40,694 bases of DNA from Streptococcus parasanguinis (GCF_018499505.1 NZ_JAHDAC010000011.1:1-40694), one strand, 5' to 3'. Counted from the first letter of the stretch, positions 27,937 through 35,644 are shown. The notes: generated from the sequence alone by a model not told the origin. Made by a program: numbers and translations.

Positions 27937-28020
27937 ATGAAGGTTAAAGTGAATAACAAATTCGATGACAAAATGAATGCTAAACCTAGAGTATTTAACT
28001 ATAATTGTGATTGTAAATAA
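27937..28020 (+). CDS. Candidate RiPP precursor peptide, 27 residues
   Basis: A small gene with a good AAAGGA seven bases before its ATG, starting 13 bases after the maturase stop and before the exporter gene. The peptide begins MKVKVNNKFDDKMN, continues AKPRVF and ends NYNCDCK. The charged N-terminal half looks like a leader. The C-terminal FNYNCDCK, with the only two cysteines (24 and 26) and aromatic residues at 20 and 22, is the likely core. No double-glycine cleavage site is seen. Thioether links from the cysteines, or aromatic three-residue cyclophanes (F-N-Y, Y-N-C), are possible modifications by analogy. I do not recognise the family. Confidence 0.8.
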   Translation: MKVKVNNKFDDKMNAKPRVFNYNCDCK

Positions 28021-28084
28021 TCACGATTTTAAATAAATTAGAGAAGAGGGTTGTGCTAGCCTTCTATTTTGATGGATGATAATT

Positions 28085-29662
28085 ATGAGAAATATTTATA
28101 AGTACATTGATAAGAAGTATCTTTTTCCTATTTTTTTAGGGCGTATTGTGAATAGTGGTTTGGTGTTGGCGCAACCTCTGATTTTAACGAAGGCCTTGAA
28201 GTTAGATCAAGACGGCCTTTCTTATGGAAAAATTCTCAATTTTGTTTTATTTGGTTTGTCTGTCTATCTTGTTATTTATAGTCTGATGCTGTTTTCAAAC
28301 CATTCGCACAATATATTCCGAAGAGAAATCAACAAAAGTGTCCGTGCCCTTTTATTTAAGAAAGTCATATTGAATCCTAAATTTTCCAATGATGAAAAAG
28401 TTAGTCTGCTAACTCAAGATATGGAATATGTGGGCGATAATTATTTGGAAAATATAAATGTTATGGTGAGTTGGGGATTTGTCGCCCTTGTTACAGCCAT
28501 TTATATTGTTTCACAAAATTTTCTCTTAGGACTTATTTTTGTCATTTTTACGATTATGAGACCTATTCCTCAGTTCATCATGAATCGTCGTTTACAAGAT
28601 TCGGGAGACAGCTGGTCCAAGCTTAGAACGAAATTACATGGGCTTGTCTCGGATAGTATGCAAGGCAGCCAAACCTTACGGATTAATCAGGCCATGAGGC
28701 TGAATGAAGAGCGCGTGAATGATTTAAACGGAGAATATCAAAAAGCCATCCAAAGATTTTGTTTCACACATAATATTATTTTTTTCTTTAATGGATTTAT
28801 GGTCTTTTTTAGTCAGGTTGTTCCTCTTGCTTTAGGCTTTTATTTGAGTTTACAGGGAAATTCTATTTCTATTACAAGCCTCATCTCTATGTATGTTGCT
28901 GCGGGGATGCTGGTAGAACCGATCCAAACTCTGATGTACAGTGCAGCCAATCTCCAAGGTGCCTTGCCGACTGCGAACCGCCTGTTTAAGATTATCGAGG
29001 AAGAACCTGATTTCGAAGAGACAAAGGATCAATTTGTTGAAAATCTCGAATCGTTGCGCTTAAATCATATTTCAAAAAGTTTTGCTGAACGTCAGCTTTT
29101 TTCTGATTTGACGGCGACGATTTCAGTAGGTCAGAAGGTCTTAATCAAAGGACCGAGCGGGTCTGGAAAGACGACTCTTTTTCGCTTGATTTTAGGAGAA
29201 GAAGTATGTGATGAGGGTGACATTTTCGTTCAGTATGATGGAAATCAAATAACGAGTCATTTCCAAGGGAATATCGGTTTAATTAGCCAGCATCCCTTCC
29301 TGTTTAACGATACTATCCGCTATAATCTAACTTTTGGTCAGCCTTTTCAGGACCATGAATTATTGGAGGTATTGGACCGAGTTGGCTTAATAGATGAATT
29401 TCAGGATATTTTGAATGTAGAAATTCATAATAATGGTGAAAACATTTCAGGAGGTCAGCGTGTCAGATTAGAGTTGGCTCGTTTTCTCTTACGCGAGAAG
29501 GATATTTTATTAGCGGACGAAGTGACATCAGCTTTGGACGAAAAAAATAGTCGTCTGGTTAGAGACCTAATCTTTTCTTTGCCGATCACGGTACTAGAAA
29601 TAGCCCATCATATTGATGAAGAAGAGCGCTATGACCAAATCCTTGAGTTACGTAAAGGATGA
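28085..29662 (+). CDS. ABC exporter, fused membrane and ATPase domains
   Basis: A 525-residue half-transporter expected to dimerise and export the matured peptide. An N-terminal membrane domain with about six segments (1-300) is followed by an ATPase with Walker A GPSGSGKTT (from residue 356), Q-loop LISQHPFLFND, signature ISGGQ (454-458), Walker B ILLADE and a switch His in EIAHH. There is no N-terminal C39 peptidase domain, so leader removal must be done by another protease. The ATG at 28085 is favoured, with GGA eight bases before; 28076 in the same frame is the alternative. It is the third gene of the island and has no promoter of its own. Confidence 0.88.
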   Translation: MRNIYKYIDKKYLFPIFLGRIVNSGLVLAQPLILTKALKLDQDGLSYGKILNFVLFGLSVYLVIYSLMLFSNHSHNIFRREINKSVRALLFKKVILNPKFSNDEKVSLLTQDMEYVGDNYLENINVMVSWGFVALVTAIYIVSQNFLLGLIFVIFTIMRPIPQFIMNRRLQDSGDSWSKLRTKLHGLVSDSMQGSQTLRINQAMRLNEERVNDLNGEYQKAIQRFCFTHNIIFFFNGFMVFFSQVVPLALGFYLSLQGNSISITSLISMYVAAGMLVEPIQTLMYSAANLQGALPTANRLFKIIEEEPDFEETKDQFVENLESLRLNHISKSFAERQLFSDLTATISVGQKVLIKGPSGSGKTTLFRLILGEEVCDEGDIFVQYDGNQITSHFQGNIGLISQHPFLFNDTIRYNLTFGQPFQDHELLEVLDRVGLIDEFQDILNVEIHNNGENISGGQRVRLELARFLLREKDILLADEVTSALDEKNSRLVRDLIFSLPITVLEIAHHIDEEERYDQILELRKG

Positions 29663-29777
29663 GCGATGCCACAATAGTTGGTTCTGCGACAAAGCGGATA
29701 GTAGTAAGCCAGCAATTTGTCAGATATTTTTGAGATTCTAAGTGGTGATATTTCCAAAATCATCAATACTCAGAGAA
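29663..29777. other. Spacer after the ABC exporter
   Basis: No gene and no convincing terminator of the island was found here. It ends at the CiaR box. Confidence 0.4.
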
Positions 29778-29810
29778 CTTAAGCTTTATTTAAGATAGGC
29801 CAGCTATACT
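29778..29810 (+). promoter_or_regulatory. CiaR box and csRNA promoter
   Basis: CTTAAG (29778-29783)-N5-TTTAAG (29789-29794) fits the CiaR consensus NTTAAG-N5-WTTAAG. It is followed after 10 nt by TATACT (29805-29810), the exact geometry of CiaR-activated csRNA promoters. Confidence 0.85.
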
Positions 29811-29816
29811 AGAAGC

Positions 29817-29905
29817 ATAAACAAAGACCTCCTAACTTTGTTTAAACCTCCTAAACTTTTTCATAATAATCTCCCATAAGAGTCGCCCAATCGGCGGCTT
29901 TTTTT
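29817..29905 (+). ncRNA. Cia-dependent small RNA (csRNA family)
   Basis: An RNA of about 89 nt. The 5' hairpin AAACAAAG-ACCTCCTAA-CTTTGTTT is perfect. A single-stranded AAACCTCCTAAAC region follows, then the terminator AGTCGCC-CAATC-GGCGGCT with seven T. The two CCTCC tracts are anti-Shine-Dalgarno-like, as in streptococcal csRNAs that block translation of targets. It is the closest downstream feature of a perfect CiaR box. It lies between the radical SAM island and tadA. Confidence 0.85.
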
Positions 29906-29922
29906 GTGAGTCGTAAGCTGCC

Positions 29923-29931
29923 TATGGTATA
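29923..29931 (+). promoter_or_regulatory. tadA promoter, extended -10
   Basis: TGGTATAAT. It shows that translation cannot start at the in-frame ATG at 29932 directly after it, and supports 29965. Confidence 0.65.
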
Positions 29932-29964
29932 ATGAACAAAGAAACTAAAAGGAAGAAGGAAGAG

Positions 29965-30432
29965 ATGGACTACACGATAGAGGAAAAAGCGATGTTTATG
30001 AGGGAAGCCCTGAAGGAGGCGGAGATTGCCCTCGCCAATGATGAAATACCGATTGGCTGTGTCTTGGTCAAGGATGGTCAGATTATCGGGCGTGGACATA
30101 ATGCGCGTGAGGAGCTGCAGCGGGCGGTCATGCATGCGGAAATCATGGCGATCGAGGAGGCCAATCAGCGTGAAAATAGCTGGCGCCTGCTGGATACGAC
30201 GCTTTTTGTCACGATTGAGCCCTGTGTCATGTGCAGTGGCGCCATCGGTCTGGCTCGCATTCCCAAGGTAATCTATGGGGCGAAAAACCAGAAATTCGGT
30301 GCTGGGGGCAGTCTCTACGATATCCTGACGGATGAGCGGTTGAATCATCGCGTAGAGGTTGAAAGCGGCCTTTTAGAAGAAGAATGTGCGGCGATTATGC
30401 AGAACTTTTTCAGAAATCGCAGGAAAAAGTAA
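29965..30432 (+). CDS. tadA: tRNA-specific adenosine deaminase
   Basis: Deaminates A34 to inosine in tRNA-Arg(ACG). The 155-residue zinc enzyme has HAEIMAIEEA (zinc His and catalytic Glu) and PCVMCSGAIGLARIPKVIYGA (the two zinc Cys), plus the tail CAAIMQNFFRNRRKK. The ATG at 29965 follows GGAAGAAGGAAGAG; an ATG at 29932 would give 11 more residues but abuts the -10. In related streptococci tadA lies next to purA, so the material between them here looks inserted. Confidence 0.95.
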   Translation: MDYTIEEKAMFMREALKEAEIALANDEIPIGCVLVKDGQIIGRGHNAREELQRAVMHAEIMAIEEANQRENSWRLLDTTLFVTIEPCVMCSGAIGLARIPKVIYGAKNQKFGAGGSLYDILTDERLNHRVEVESGLLEEECAAIMQNFFRNRRKK

Positions 30433-30462
30433 AGAAAATTAGCCAAAAAAGAAAGTTTGTGT

Positions 30463-30468
30463 TATACT
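30463..30468 (+). promoter_or_regulatory. SRP RNA promoter -10
   Basis: TATACT (30463-30468) with a weak TTAGCC 18 bp upstream. It lies about eight bases before the RNA. Confidence 0.55.
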
Positions 30469-30475
30469 AATTAGT

Positions 30476-30550
30476 GGAGCAACAGTTCTGCGTGAAGCGG
30501 GTCAGGGGAGGAATCCAGCAGCCCTAAGCGAGGTGAACTGTGTGCTCTTT
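30476..30550 (+). ncRNA. ffs: Signal recognition particle RNA (4.5S-type, short)
   Basis: The RNA component of SRP that binds Ffh. The core GGGTCAGG-GGAGGAATCC-AGCAGCC-CTAAGC shows the conserved asymmetric and symmetric loops and the GGAA tetraloop. The ends pair through GAGCA-ACAGTTC (from 30477) with GAACTGT-GTGCTC (to 30547). The short form without an Alu domain is usual in streptococci. A short T-run follows, too weak to be sure of termination. Confidence 0.95.
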
Positions 30551-30553
30551 TCT

Positions 30554-30917
30554 ATTGCTCTTGATGAATCAAGCCTAAAAGGCGCAGATGAATCTTAGAG
30601 CAATGGATGCAGTTTTTCCCGTTAGGGAAAAAGCTGTAAACCGATAAAAGCTCTTAACGAATCAAGACTGAAAGTCGCAGATGAACTTAGGTACATTGAC
30701 GCAGTTCGAACGAAGTGAGAACTACGTTCCGAAATATACAGAGAGTCAAGTCCAAGGGACGCAGATGAATCCTAGAGCAATGGATGCAGTTTTTCCCGCT
30801 AGGGAAAAAGCTGTAAACCTATGATAGCTCTTAGTGAGGTAAGCCTGTAAGCTTAGAGATATTGATCCTGAGGAGCGAAGCGACGTGAGGGCTATCACTC
30901 ACCAGAGTTATGTGGAA
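30554..30917 (+). repeat. Array of four structured ~90-bp tandem repeats after ffs
   Basis: Four related units have a small hairpin beginning at 30571, 30664, 30748 and 30841 (spacing 93, 84, 93). Units 1 and 3 are nearly identical over about 60 bp, sharing CGCAGATGAATC and AGAGCAATGGATGCAG. Each has a small first hairpin whose arms covary: GCC/GGC, GACT/AGTC, GTCC/GGAC, AAGC/GCTT. A larger second hairpin follows (CAGTTTTTCCC/GGGAAAAAGCTG in units 1 and 3, AGTTC...GAACT in 2, CCT...AGG in 4). ATTGCTCT (30554) also pairs with AGAGCAAT (30597). No reading frame. This suggests a structured RNA. Confidence 0.75.
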
Positions 30918-30949
30918 ATTACTTTCATATCCAAAGAATAAAAGAGAAA

Positions 30950-30978
30950 AAATAGAGTTTCGTGAGAAGCTTTTTTTT
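30950..30978 (+). terminator. Terminator after the repeat array
   Basis: AAAAAATAG then AGTTTC-GTGA-GAAGCT and eight T. This is the first good terminator after ffs, so ffs plus the repeats could be one ~500-nt transcript. Confidence 0.75.
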
Positions 30979-31063
30979 GATTTCTTTGCCAAAAATAGTG
31001 CAAATATGCAAACGATTGCTATTGCGCCACTGCTTGATTTGTGAAAATAAAAAAATTAGCAAA

Positions 31064-31119
31064 TGAAAACGTTTTATAGATTGGTTTCCCTTGATAAAAT
31101 TCTTGTAAAGCGATATCAT
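31064..31119 (+). promoter_or_regulatory. pgi promoter with cre-like site
   Basis: TTGATA (31091-31096), 17 nt, TATCAT (31114-31119). TGAAAACGTTTTAT (31064-31077), with 12 of 14 cre consensus positions, lies just upstream, a position where CcpA could activate. A poorer TGCAAACGATTGCT lies near 31006. Confidence 0.65.
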
Positions 31120-31147
31120 AGAGAAGAAGAAATTTTGGAGGAATAAC

Positions 31148-32497
31148 ATGTCTCATATTAAATTTGACTACTCAAAAGTTTTGGGTAAATTTGTTGCCCC
31201 ACATGAAGTGGAATATATGCAACCACAAGTGACTGTAGCTGATGAATTGATCCGCAAAGGAACAGGTGCTGGTAGCGACTTCCTAGGATGGTTGGACCTT
31301 CCTGAAAATTATGATCGCGAAGAATTTGACCGCATCTTGAAAGCTGCTGAGCAAATCAAATCAGACAGCGATGTCTTGGTTGTGATCGGTATCGGTGGAT
31401 CTTACCTTGGTGCCAAAGCAGCTATCGACTTCTTGAACCACCACTTTGCTAATTTGCAAACAAAAGAAGAACGCAAAGCGCCACAAATCCTTTACGCTGG
31501 AAACTCAATCTCATCTACTTACCTTGCTGACTTGGTAGAGTACGTTGCAGATAAAGACTTCTCTGTAAACGTGATTTCTAAATCAGGTACAACAACAGAA
31601 CCAGCGATCGCTTTCCGTGTCTTCAAAGAACTCTTGGTGAAGAAATACGGTCAAGAAGAAGCTAACAAACGAATCTACGCAACAACTGACCGTGCTAAAG
31701 GTGCTGTAAAAGTGGAAGCAGATGCCAATGGTTGGGAAACATTTGTAGTTCCAGATGATATCGGTGGACGCTTCTCAGTCTTGACACCAGTTGGATTGCT
31801 TCCAATTGCTGCATCAGGTGCTGATATCAAAGCCCTTATGGAAGGTGCGAATGCAGCCCGTAAAGAATACACTTCAGACAAACTTTCTGAAAACGAAGCT
31901 TACCAATACGCAGCTGTTCGTAACATCCTTTACCGTAAAGGGTATGCAACTGAAATCTTGGTAAACTATGAGCCATCACTTCAATACTTCTCAGAATGGT
32001 GGAAACAATTGGCTGGTGAGTCAGAAGGAAAAGACCAAAAAGGGATTTACCCAACTTCAGCTAACTTCTCAACAGACTTGCACTCATTGGGTCAGTTTAT
32101 CCAAGAAGGAACTCGTATCATGTTTGAAACAGTTGTCCGTGTGGACAAACCACGTAAGAACGTGATCATCCCTACATTGGAAGAAGACCTTGATGGACTT
32201 GGTTACCTTCAAGGAAAAGACGTTGACTTCGTTAACAAAAAAGCAACTGACGGTGTTCTTCTTGCCCACACTGACGGTGACGTGCCAAACATGTACGTGA
32301 CTCTTCCTGAGCAAGATGCCTTCACTCTTGGTTATGCCATCTACTTCTTCGAATTGGCTATTGCCCTTTCAGGTTACTTGAATGCGATCAACCCATTTGA
32401 CCAACCAGGTGTTGAAGCCTACAAGAAAAATATGTTTGCCCTTCTTGGTAAACCAGGATTTGAAGAACTTGGAGCAGAACTCAACGCTCGTCTTTAA
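31148..32497 (+). CDS. pgi: Glucose-6-phosphate isomerase
   Basis: Interconverts glucose-6-phosphate and fructose-6-phosphate in glycolysis. The 449-residue product is of the short Bacillota type. It has [15 protein letters not shown] (sugar-phosphate binding), the [17 protein letters not shown]-domain signature and [14 protein letters not shown]. The C-terminal region [26 protein letters not shown] carries the conserved Lys. TTGGAGG seven bases upstream sets the start. Highly biased codons fit strong expression. The gene is monocistronic. Confidence 0.99.
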   Translation: MSHIKFDYSKVLGKFVAPHEVEYMQPQVTVADELIRKGTGAGSDFLGWLDLPENYDREEFDRILKAAEQIKSDSDVLVVIGIGGSYLGAKAAIDFLNHHFANLQTKEERKAPQILYAGNSISSTYLADLVEYVADKDFSVNVISKSGTTTEPAIAFRVFKELLVKKYGQEEANKRIYATTDRAKGAVKVEADANGWETFVVPDDIGGRFSVLTPVGLLPIAASGADIKALMEGANAARKEYTSDKLSENEAYQYAAVRNILYRKGYATEILVNYEPSLQYFSEWWKQLAGESEGKDQKGIYPTSANFSTDLHSLGQFIQEGTRIMFETVVRVDKPRKNVIIPTLEEDLDGLGYLQGKDVDFVNKKATDGVLLAHTDGDVPNMYVTLPEQDAFTLGYAIYFFELAIALSGYLNAINPFDQPGVEAYKKNMFALLGKPGFEELGAELNARL

Positions 32498-32505
32498 TCA
32501 ATAGA

Positions 32506-32536
32506 TAAAACGATCTCGCAAGAGGTCGTTTTTTCA
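32506..32536 (+). terminator. Terminator of pgi
   Basis: AACGATCTC-GCAA-GAGGTCGTT, one G-U pair, then six T. Confidence 0.92.
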
Positions 32537-32726
32537 CTTGCAAAATAATTTCATAATTTTTCCCCTTGGATTCAATTATAAAAACACTAACTAGTTATTA
32601 TTCTTGATCCTTTGCTAATCTCATTGCTAAACTACTGATAATAAAGGCTTTCTAGCTAGACAATAGCTACCGGCACGGATTTTATACTCAAATCCTTTAA
32701 TATAAAAAGTTATTTGAATATAAAAG

Positions 32727-32755
32727 TTGTCATTTGTTGTTTCATATTATAAAAT
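32727..32755 (+). promoter_or_regulatory. Promoter of the poly-serine LPXTG gene
   Basis: TTGTCA (32727-32732), 17 nt, TAAAAT (32750-32755). The preceding AT-rich 190 bp hold nothing else that I can identify. Confidence 0.6.
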
Positions 32756-32794
32756 GAAAGGCGAATGAAAATAATTGAAAAAGGAATGAAAATT

Positions 32795-33616
32795 ATGAAA
32801 AAGAACTTGGCTAAATTCTTGTTACTTTCATCTATGCTTGGTGGAATGGCTGTTGCTCACCCAGTATCTGCGAATACAAAAGCTGCGATTTATGAGTACA
32901 AAAATGGTCAGCTAGACCTTGTTCAAAAACCAACATATGAAGGTTTCGAATCGAATCAGCTTTCTTTGAAATTGAAAACAGGTCGTGTCGATGTAGTGGG
33001 AGCGCGTGAAGGCAAGAAAGAAAGTGCGCATGATGCAGGAGCCTACCAATTTGCATTGATTTACAAATCTGAAGGTGGCGAAGAAGAGACCGTTGCTAAA
33101 GGGCAAAATACAGCAGATGGGACGATCGAATTTGATGACGTGGATCTCTCTGGACTGAATTCTGGAACTGTTAAACTCTACATTCGTCAAACCACAAAAG
33201 ATGATGGTCGCTTTAAACAGTTGGATAATGGAGAAGGGGAAGTAACAGTGTCCCTTGCTTACGATGGGTCAGGACGCTTGATGGTGGATTCACTTGAAAG
33301 TTCAAACCCAATTTATCGTAATTTCATTGCAGGCTATAAAAGTCCTGGTACAGATGGGTCGACTTCACCAAGTACAACAAGCCCATCCTCTAGCTCAAGT
33401 AGCTCATCGAGCTCATCTTCAAGCTCCTCAAGTTCGACTTCTTCATCGAGCTCAAGCTCTTCTTCTAGTTCTTCCTTAAATTCAAGCAACTCAAGCAAAT
33501 CTGTAGTTGGCCGTTTATTGCCAAAAACAGGTCAAGAAACAGGTGTCGTTTTGGCAACATTGGGTTTGCTCTCACTTGCAGGGCTTGCTATTGTCTCTCT
33601 TTGCAAGAAATTTTAA
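32795..33616 (+). CDS. Pilin-like surface protein with poly-serine stalk and LPKTG anchor
   Basis: A 273-residue sortase substrate. Signal peptide MKKNLAKFLLLSSMLGGMAV ends near SANTKAA. A single beta-sandwich domain (about 30-175) resembles the Spy0128/FctA pilin family: AYQFALIYK, then GTIEFDDVDL, TVKLYIRQ and EGEVTVSLAYDGSGRLMV. A stalk of over 40 mostly serine residues (about 195-235) follows, then LPKTG (242-246), a hydrophobic helix and CKKF. Three in-frame ATGs exist (32765, 32786, 32795); the last starts the signal peptide and has AAGGA nine bases upstream. No sortase or other pilin genes lie nearby, so it is likely a single short adhesin or stub. The stalk may be glycosylated. Confidence 0.85.
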   Translation: MKKNLAKFLLLSSMLGGMAVAHPVSANTKAAIYEYKNGQLDLVQKPTYEGFESNQLSLKLKTGRVDVVGAREGKKESAHDAGAYQFALIYKSEGGEEETVAKGQNTADGTIEFDDVDLSGLNSGTVKLYIRQTTKDDGRFKQLDNGEGEVTVSLAYDGSGRLMVDSLESSNPIYRNFIAGYKSPGTDGSTSPSTTSPSSSSSSSSSSSSSSSSSTSSSSSSSSSSSSLNSSNSSKSVVGRLLPKTGQETGVVLATLGLLSLAGLAIVSLCKKF

Positions 33617-33628
33617 GATAAGCATCTA

Positions 33629-33658
33629 AAAGGTCGGATATCTCTCCGATCTTTTTTA
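33629..33658 (+). terminator. Terminator of the LPXTG gene
   Basis: AAAGGTCGGA-TATCTC-TCCGATCTTT then six T. Confidence 0.93.
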
Positions 33659-33675
33659 GTCCATCAAGACAGGAG

Positions 33676-33704
33676 TTGGTCCTTGCTTGGTTTTATGTTA
33701 TAGT
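33676..33704 (+). promoter_or_regulatory. Promoter of the paralogous membrane-protein cluster
   Basis: TTGGTC (33676-33681), 17 nt, TATAGT (33699-33704). Confidence 0.6.
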
Positions 33705-33734
33705 AGAAGAGAAGAATAAAAAGGAGAATTCGAA

Positions 33735-34823
33735 ATGTCTGAGAAAGATCAAGAACAATTTATGAAACATACTCCCGTAGAGGGTGCGCCTCAATTTGAT
33801 GTGGCTGCGCCAGCCTTTGTCCCAAAAGAAGAAGCCGAAGACTTGGTCGTTCCAGAAGCTAGTGGCCTTTCAGTGACGGAGACGGAAGCAATGAAAGAAG
33901 AAGCAGACGAGCCAGCTATTTCAGAAACGGTGGAGCTTCCAAAGGTGGATGAAGCAACTGTTGGAGAACATCCAGATGCAGTTGCTGCTCCCCAACCGAC
34001 TCCTCCATTTCAGCCTGCGCCACAAGCTCCTCAAAACATGGCAGCTGAACCAGTTGGTCCACAAACAGTGCCTGTTCCTGAGACACCTATTCCACAAGCT
34101 CCTCTTTCTCCTGTTGGAAGACCGATGGATACTGCAGACAAGAAGGCGATTCGTTTTGCCCTTGGGATTTTAGTTGGGCTTCTTATCGGTGGTGTCAGTG
34201 GCTATTTGATTGGTCATGCTAACCCTAGTACGTCACTATCTAGAAAACATACTTCTTGGTCAGGCAACCAGTCTGGTTCTTCTTCCAATATCGATTTGGA
34301 GCAATTGACTTCTGAAGATGCGGAAGCTGATTTTAGCTGGGAACAATCTGATATCGAACAACTTCAGTTTTTGACTAGAAAGGATTCTGGGGAGACTCCT
34401 GAGGAAATGGTCGACGCTTATGGAAAGGCTAGTTCTGTCCAATTTGATAATGGAGAATTGAAATTATTCTGGGATGATAACTCTTATAATAAAGAGGTCA
34501 AAGCGACCTACTCTAAGAATGGAAAAGAATTACAGCTTGTCAAATTTGAATTTAATCAATTTGGGAAAAATCTTACGGTTGAGGACAACTTTGCAGATGG
34601 ATTCAAAGTTGGAAATAGTGAGACCGGTGCTGGAGGAACGTCTTACAAAGAGCTTTTAGAAAAATACGGTGATGCAGTCAATCTGACGGTGAGTTCATCT
34701 GATGATTCAGACGAGATAGAATTGGTCATGGACTTCCAAAAGAAAAACGGGGACTATGTAGATTTGACCTTTATTCGCCAAGAGAATGGAGATTTCCTCT
34801 TGAGTAGTAAAGACAGCTACTAA
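33735..34823 (+). CDS. Membrane-tethered protein with tandem BamE/BLIP-like domains (paralog 1)
   Basis: 362 residues, not recognised as a named protein. An acidic, then Pro/Gln-rich cytosolic region (1-130; PQPTPPFQPAPQAPQ) precedes one membrane helix (FALGILVGLLIGGVSGYLIG, about 140-160). Outside are two small repeats, each with a 'threshold' motif near its start: TPEEMVDAYGKASS and SYKELLEKYGDAVN. The xxLxxxxGxPxx pattern followed by beta strands resembles SmpA/BamE or BLIP-like folds, a guess from pattern. AAAGGAG sets the start. It leads a cluster of four genes with the same plan. Confidence 0.75.
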   Translation: MSEKDQEQFMKHTPVEGAPQFDVAAPAFVPKEEAEDLVVPEASGLSVTETEAMKEEADEPAISETVELPKVDEATVGEHPDAVAAPQPTPPFQPAPQAPQNMAAEPVGPQTVPVPETPIPQAPLSPVGRPMDTADKKAIRFALGILVGLLIGGVSGYLIGHANPSTSLSRKHTSWSGNQSGSSSNIDLEQLTSEDAEADFSWEQSDIEQLQFLTRKDSGETPEEMVDAYGKASSVQFDNGELKLFWDDNSYNKEVKATYSKNGKELQLVKFEFNQFGKNLTVEDNFADGFKVGNSETGAGGTSYKELLEKYGDAVNLTVSSSDDSDEIELVMDFQKKNGDYVDLTFIRQENGDFLLSSKDSY

Positions 34824-34836
34824 ATCAATGAATAAA

Positions 34837-34862
34837 AGAAAGGGGCAAGCGCCTCTTTTTTG
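34837..34862 (+). terminator. Terminator after paralog 1
   Basis: AAAGGGGC-AAGC-GCCTCTTT with one G-U pair, then T-run. Confidence 0.8.
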
Positions 34863-34940
34863 GGATAAGACGAGACAAATACGCTAATTTTCTATACAAT
34901 AGAAAGAGTTTGAATAGAAAGAGCATGAAGGATGGAAGAA

Positions 34941-35639
34941 ATGAAACAGTGGATAGAACGTCATAAGCGGATCCTCCAAAAAGCTGCAAGTGCTTTGCTG
35001 GCTTTTATGGTTGGTGTTTGCTTGGTGTTTATGATTCATCCAGTGAAAACCTTGCCCAAAGATCGCTTGTTGAGTTTGTCTCGCATGCAAGAAGACAGCC
35101 AGCAATTTGTTGCGTCTTCTTCCAAAGAGCCGGCTTTAGAAGACTTGTTGTCATTGGAGCTTGTAAGGGGAGAAGGAAAGACACAAAAAAATTGGGTGAC
35201 TTTGTCTGCATTCGTCAAAAAATTTGGAAAAGCAGCGAGTTTTACACAAGAAGATACGAGTTTTGGAGCGCAAGTCCAGCTAGGCTATGGGACTCCTGTG
35301 CAGGGGATTCATCCTTATACCATAGAATTTCAAAAGCAGGATGATACCTTTTATTTGAGTTCGATTCAAGGCTTTGCGCCCAAGTCGGCACACTATCAGA
35401 GCAAAAAGAACGTAAAACTGGCAGATTTTACAGGCTATCAGACACTAGATGGAAAAAAAGAAAAGGGGACAGCAGTAGAAGATGTCTTGAAAAAATCAGG
35501 TCTTCCCAATTCTCTTAGTTTGACCTCTGAAAAGGACAAGCAAGTCTTAGCCCTGTCTTATCAGGTGACAGATGGACTGGTCTCTTTGACCTTTGAACGC
35601 GACCAGACTGGTCAGTATCGTTTGACGAAGAAGGGGTGA
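34941..35639 (+). CDS. Membrane-tethered protein with tandem small domains (paralog 2)
   Basis: 232 residues. A short basic cytosolic start (MKQWIERHKR) and one membrane helix (about 12-37) lead to two extracellular repeats. The first has TLSAFVKKFGKAASFTQ; the second has GTAVEDVLKKSGLPNSLSL and ends LTFERDQTGQYRLTKKG. The plan equals paralogs 1, 3 and 4. The ATG at 34941 is favoured (AAGGA eight bases upstream) over 34932, where AAGG abuts the start. A TATACAAT -10 lies near 34893-34900. The next gene starts five bases after the stop. Confidence 0.7.
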   Translation: MKQWIERHKRILQKAASALLAFMVGVCLVFMIHPVKTLPKDRLLSLSRMQEDSQQFVASSSKEPALEDLLSLELVRGEGKTQKNWVTLSAFVKKFGKAASFTQEDTSFGAQVQLGYGTPVQGIHPYTIEFQKQDDTFYLSSIQGFAPKSAHYQSKKNVKLADFTGYQTLDGKKEKGTAVEDVLKKSGLPNSLSLTSEKDKQVLALSYQVTDGLVSLTFERDQTGQYRLTKKG

Positions 35640-35644
35640 AGCAG

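Noticed and set aside
30554..30917. CRISPR array
   Set aside because: Units are ~90 bp and similar throughout, with compensatory hairpin changes; there are no short identical repeats separated by unique spacers and no cas genes.
33380..33480. Serine-codon tract as a simple-sequence phase-variation switch
   Set aside because: Codons are mixed rather than one repeated triplet, and changes would be in frame.
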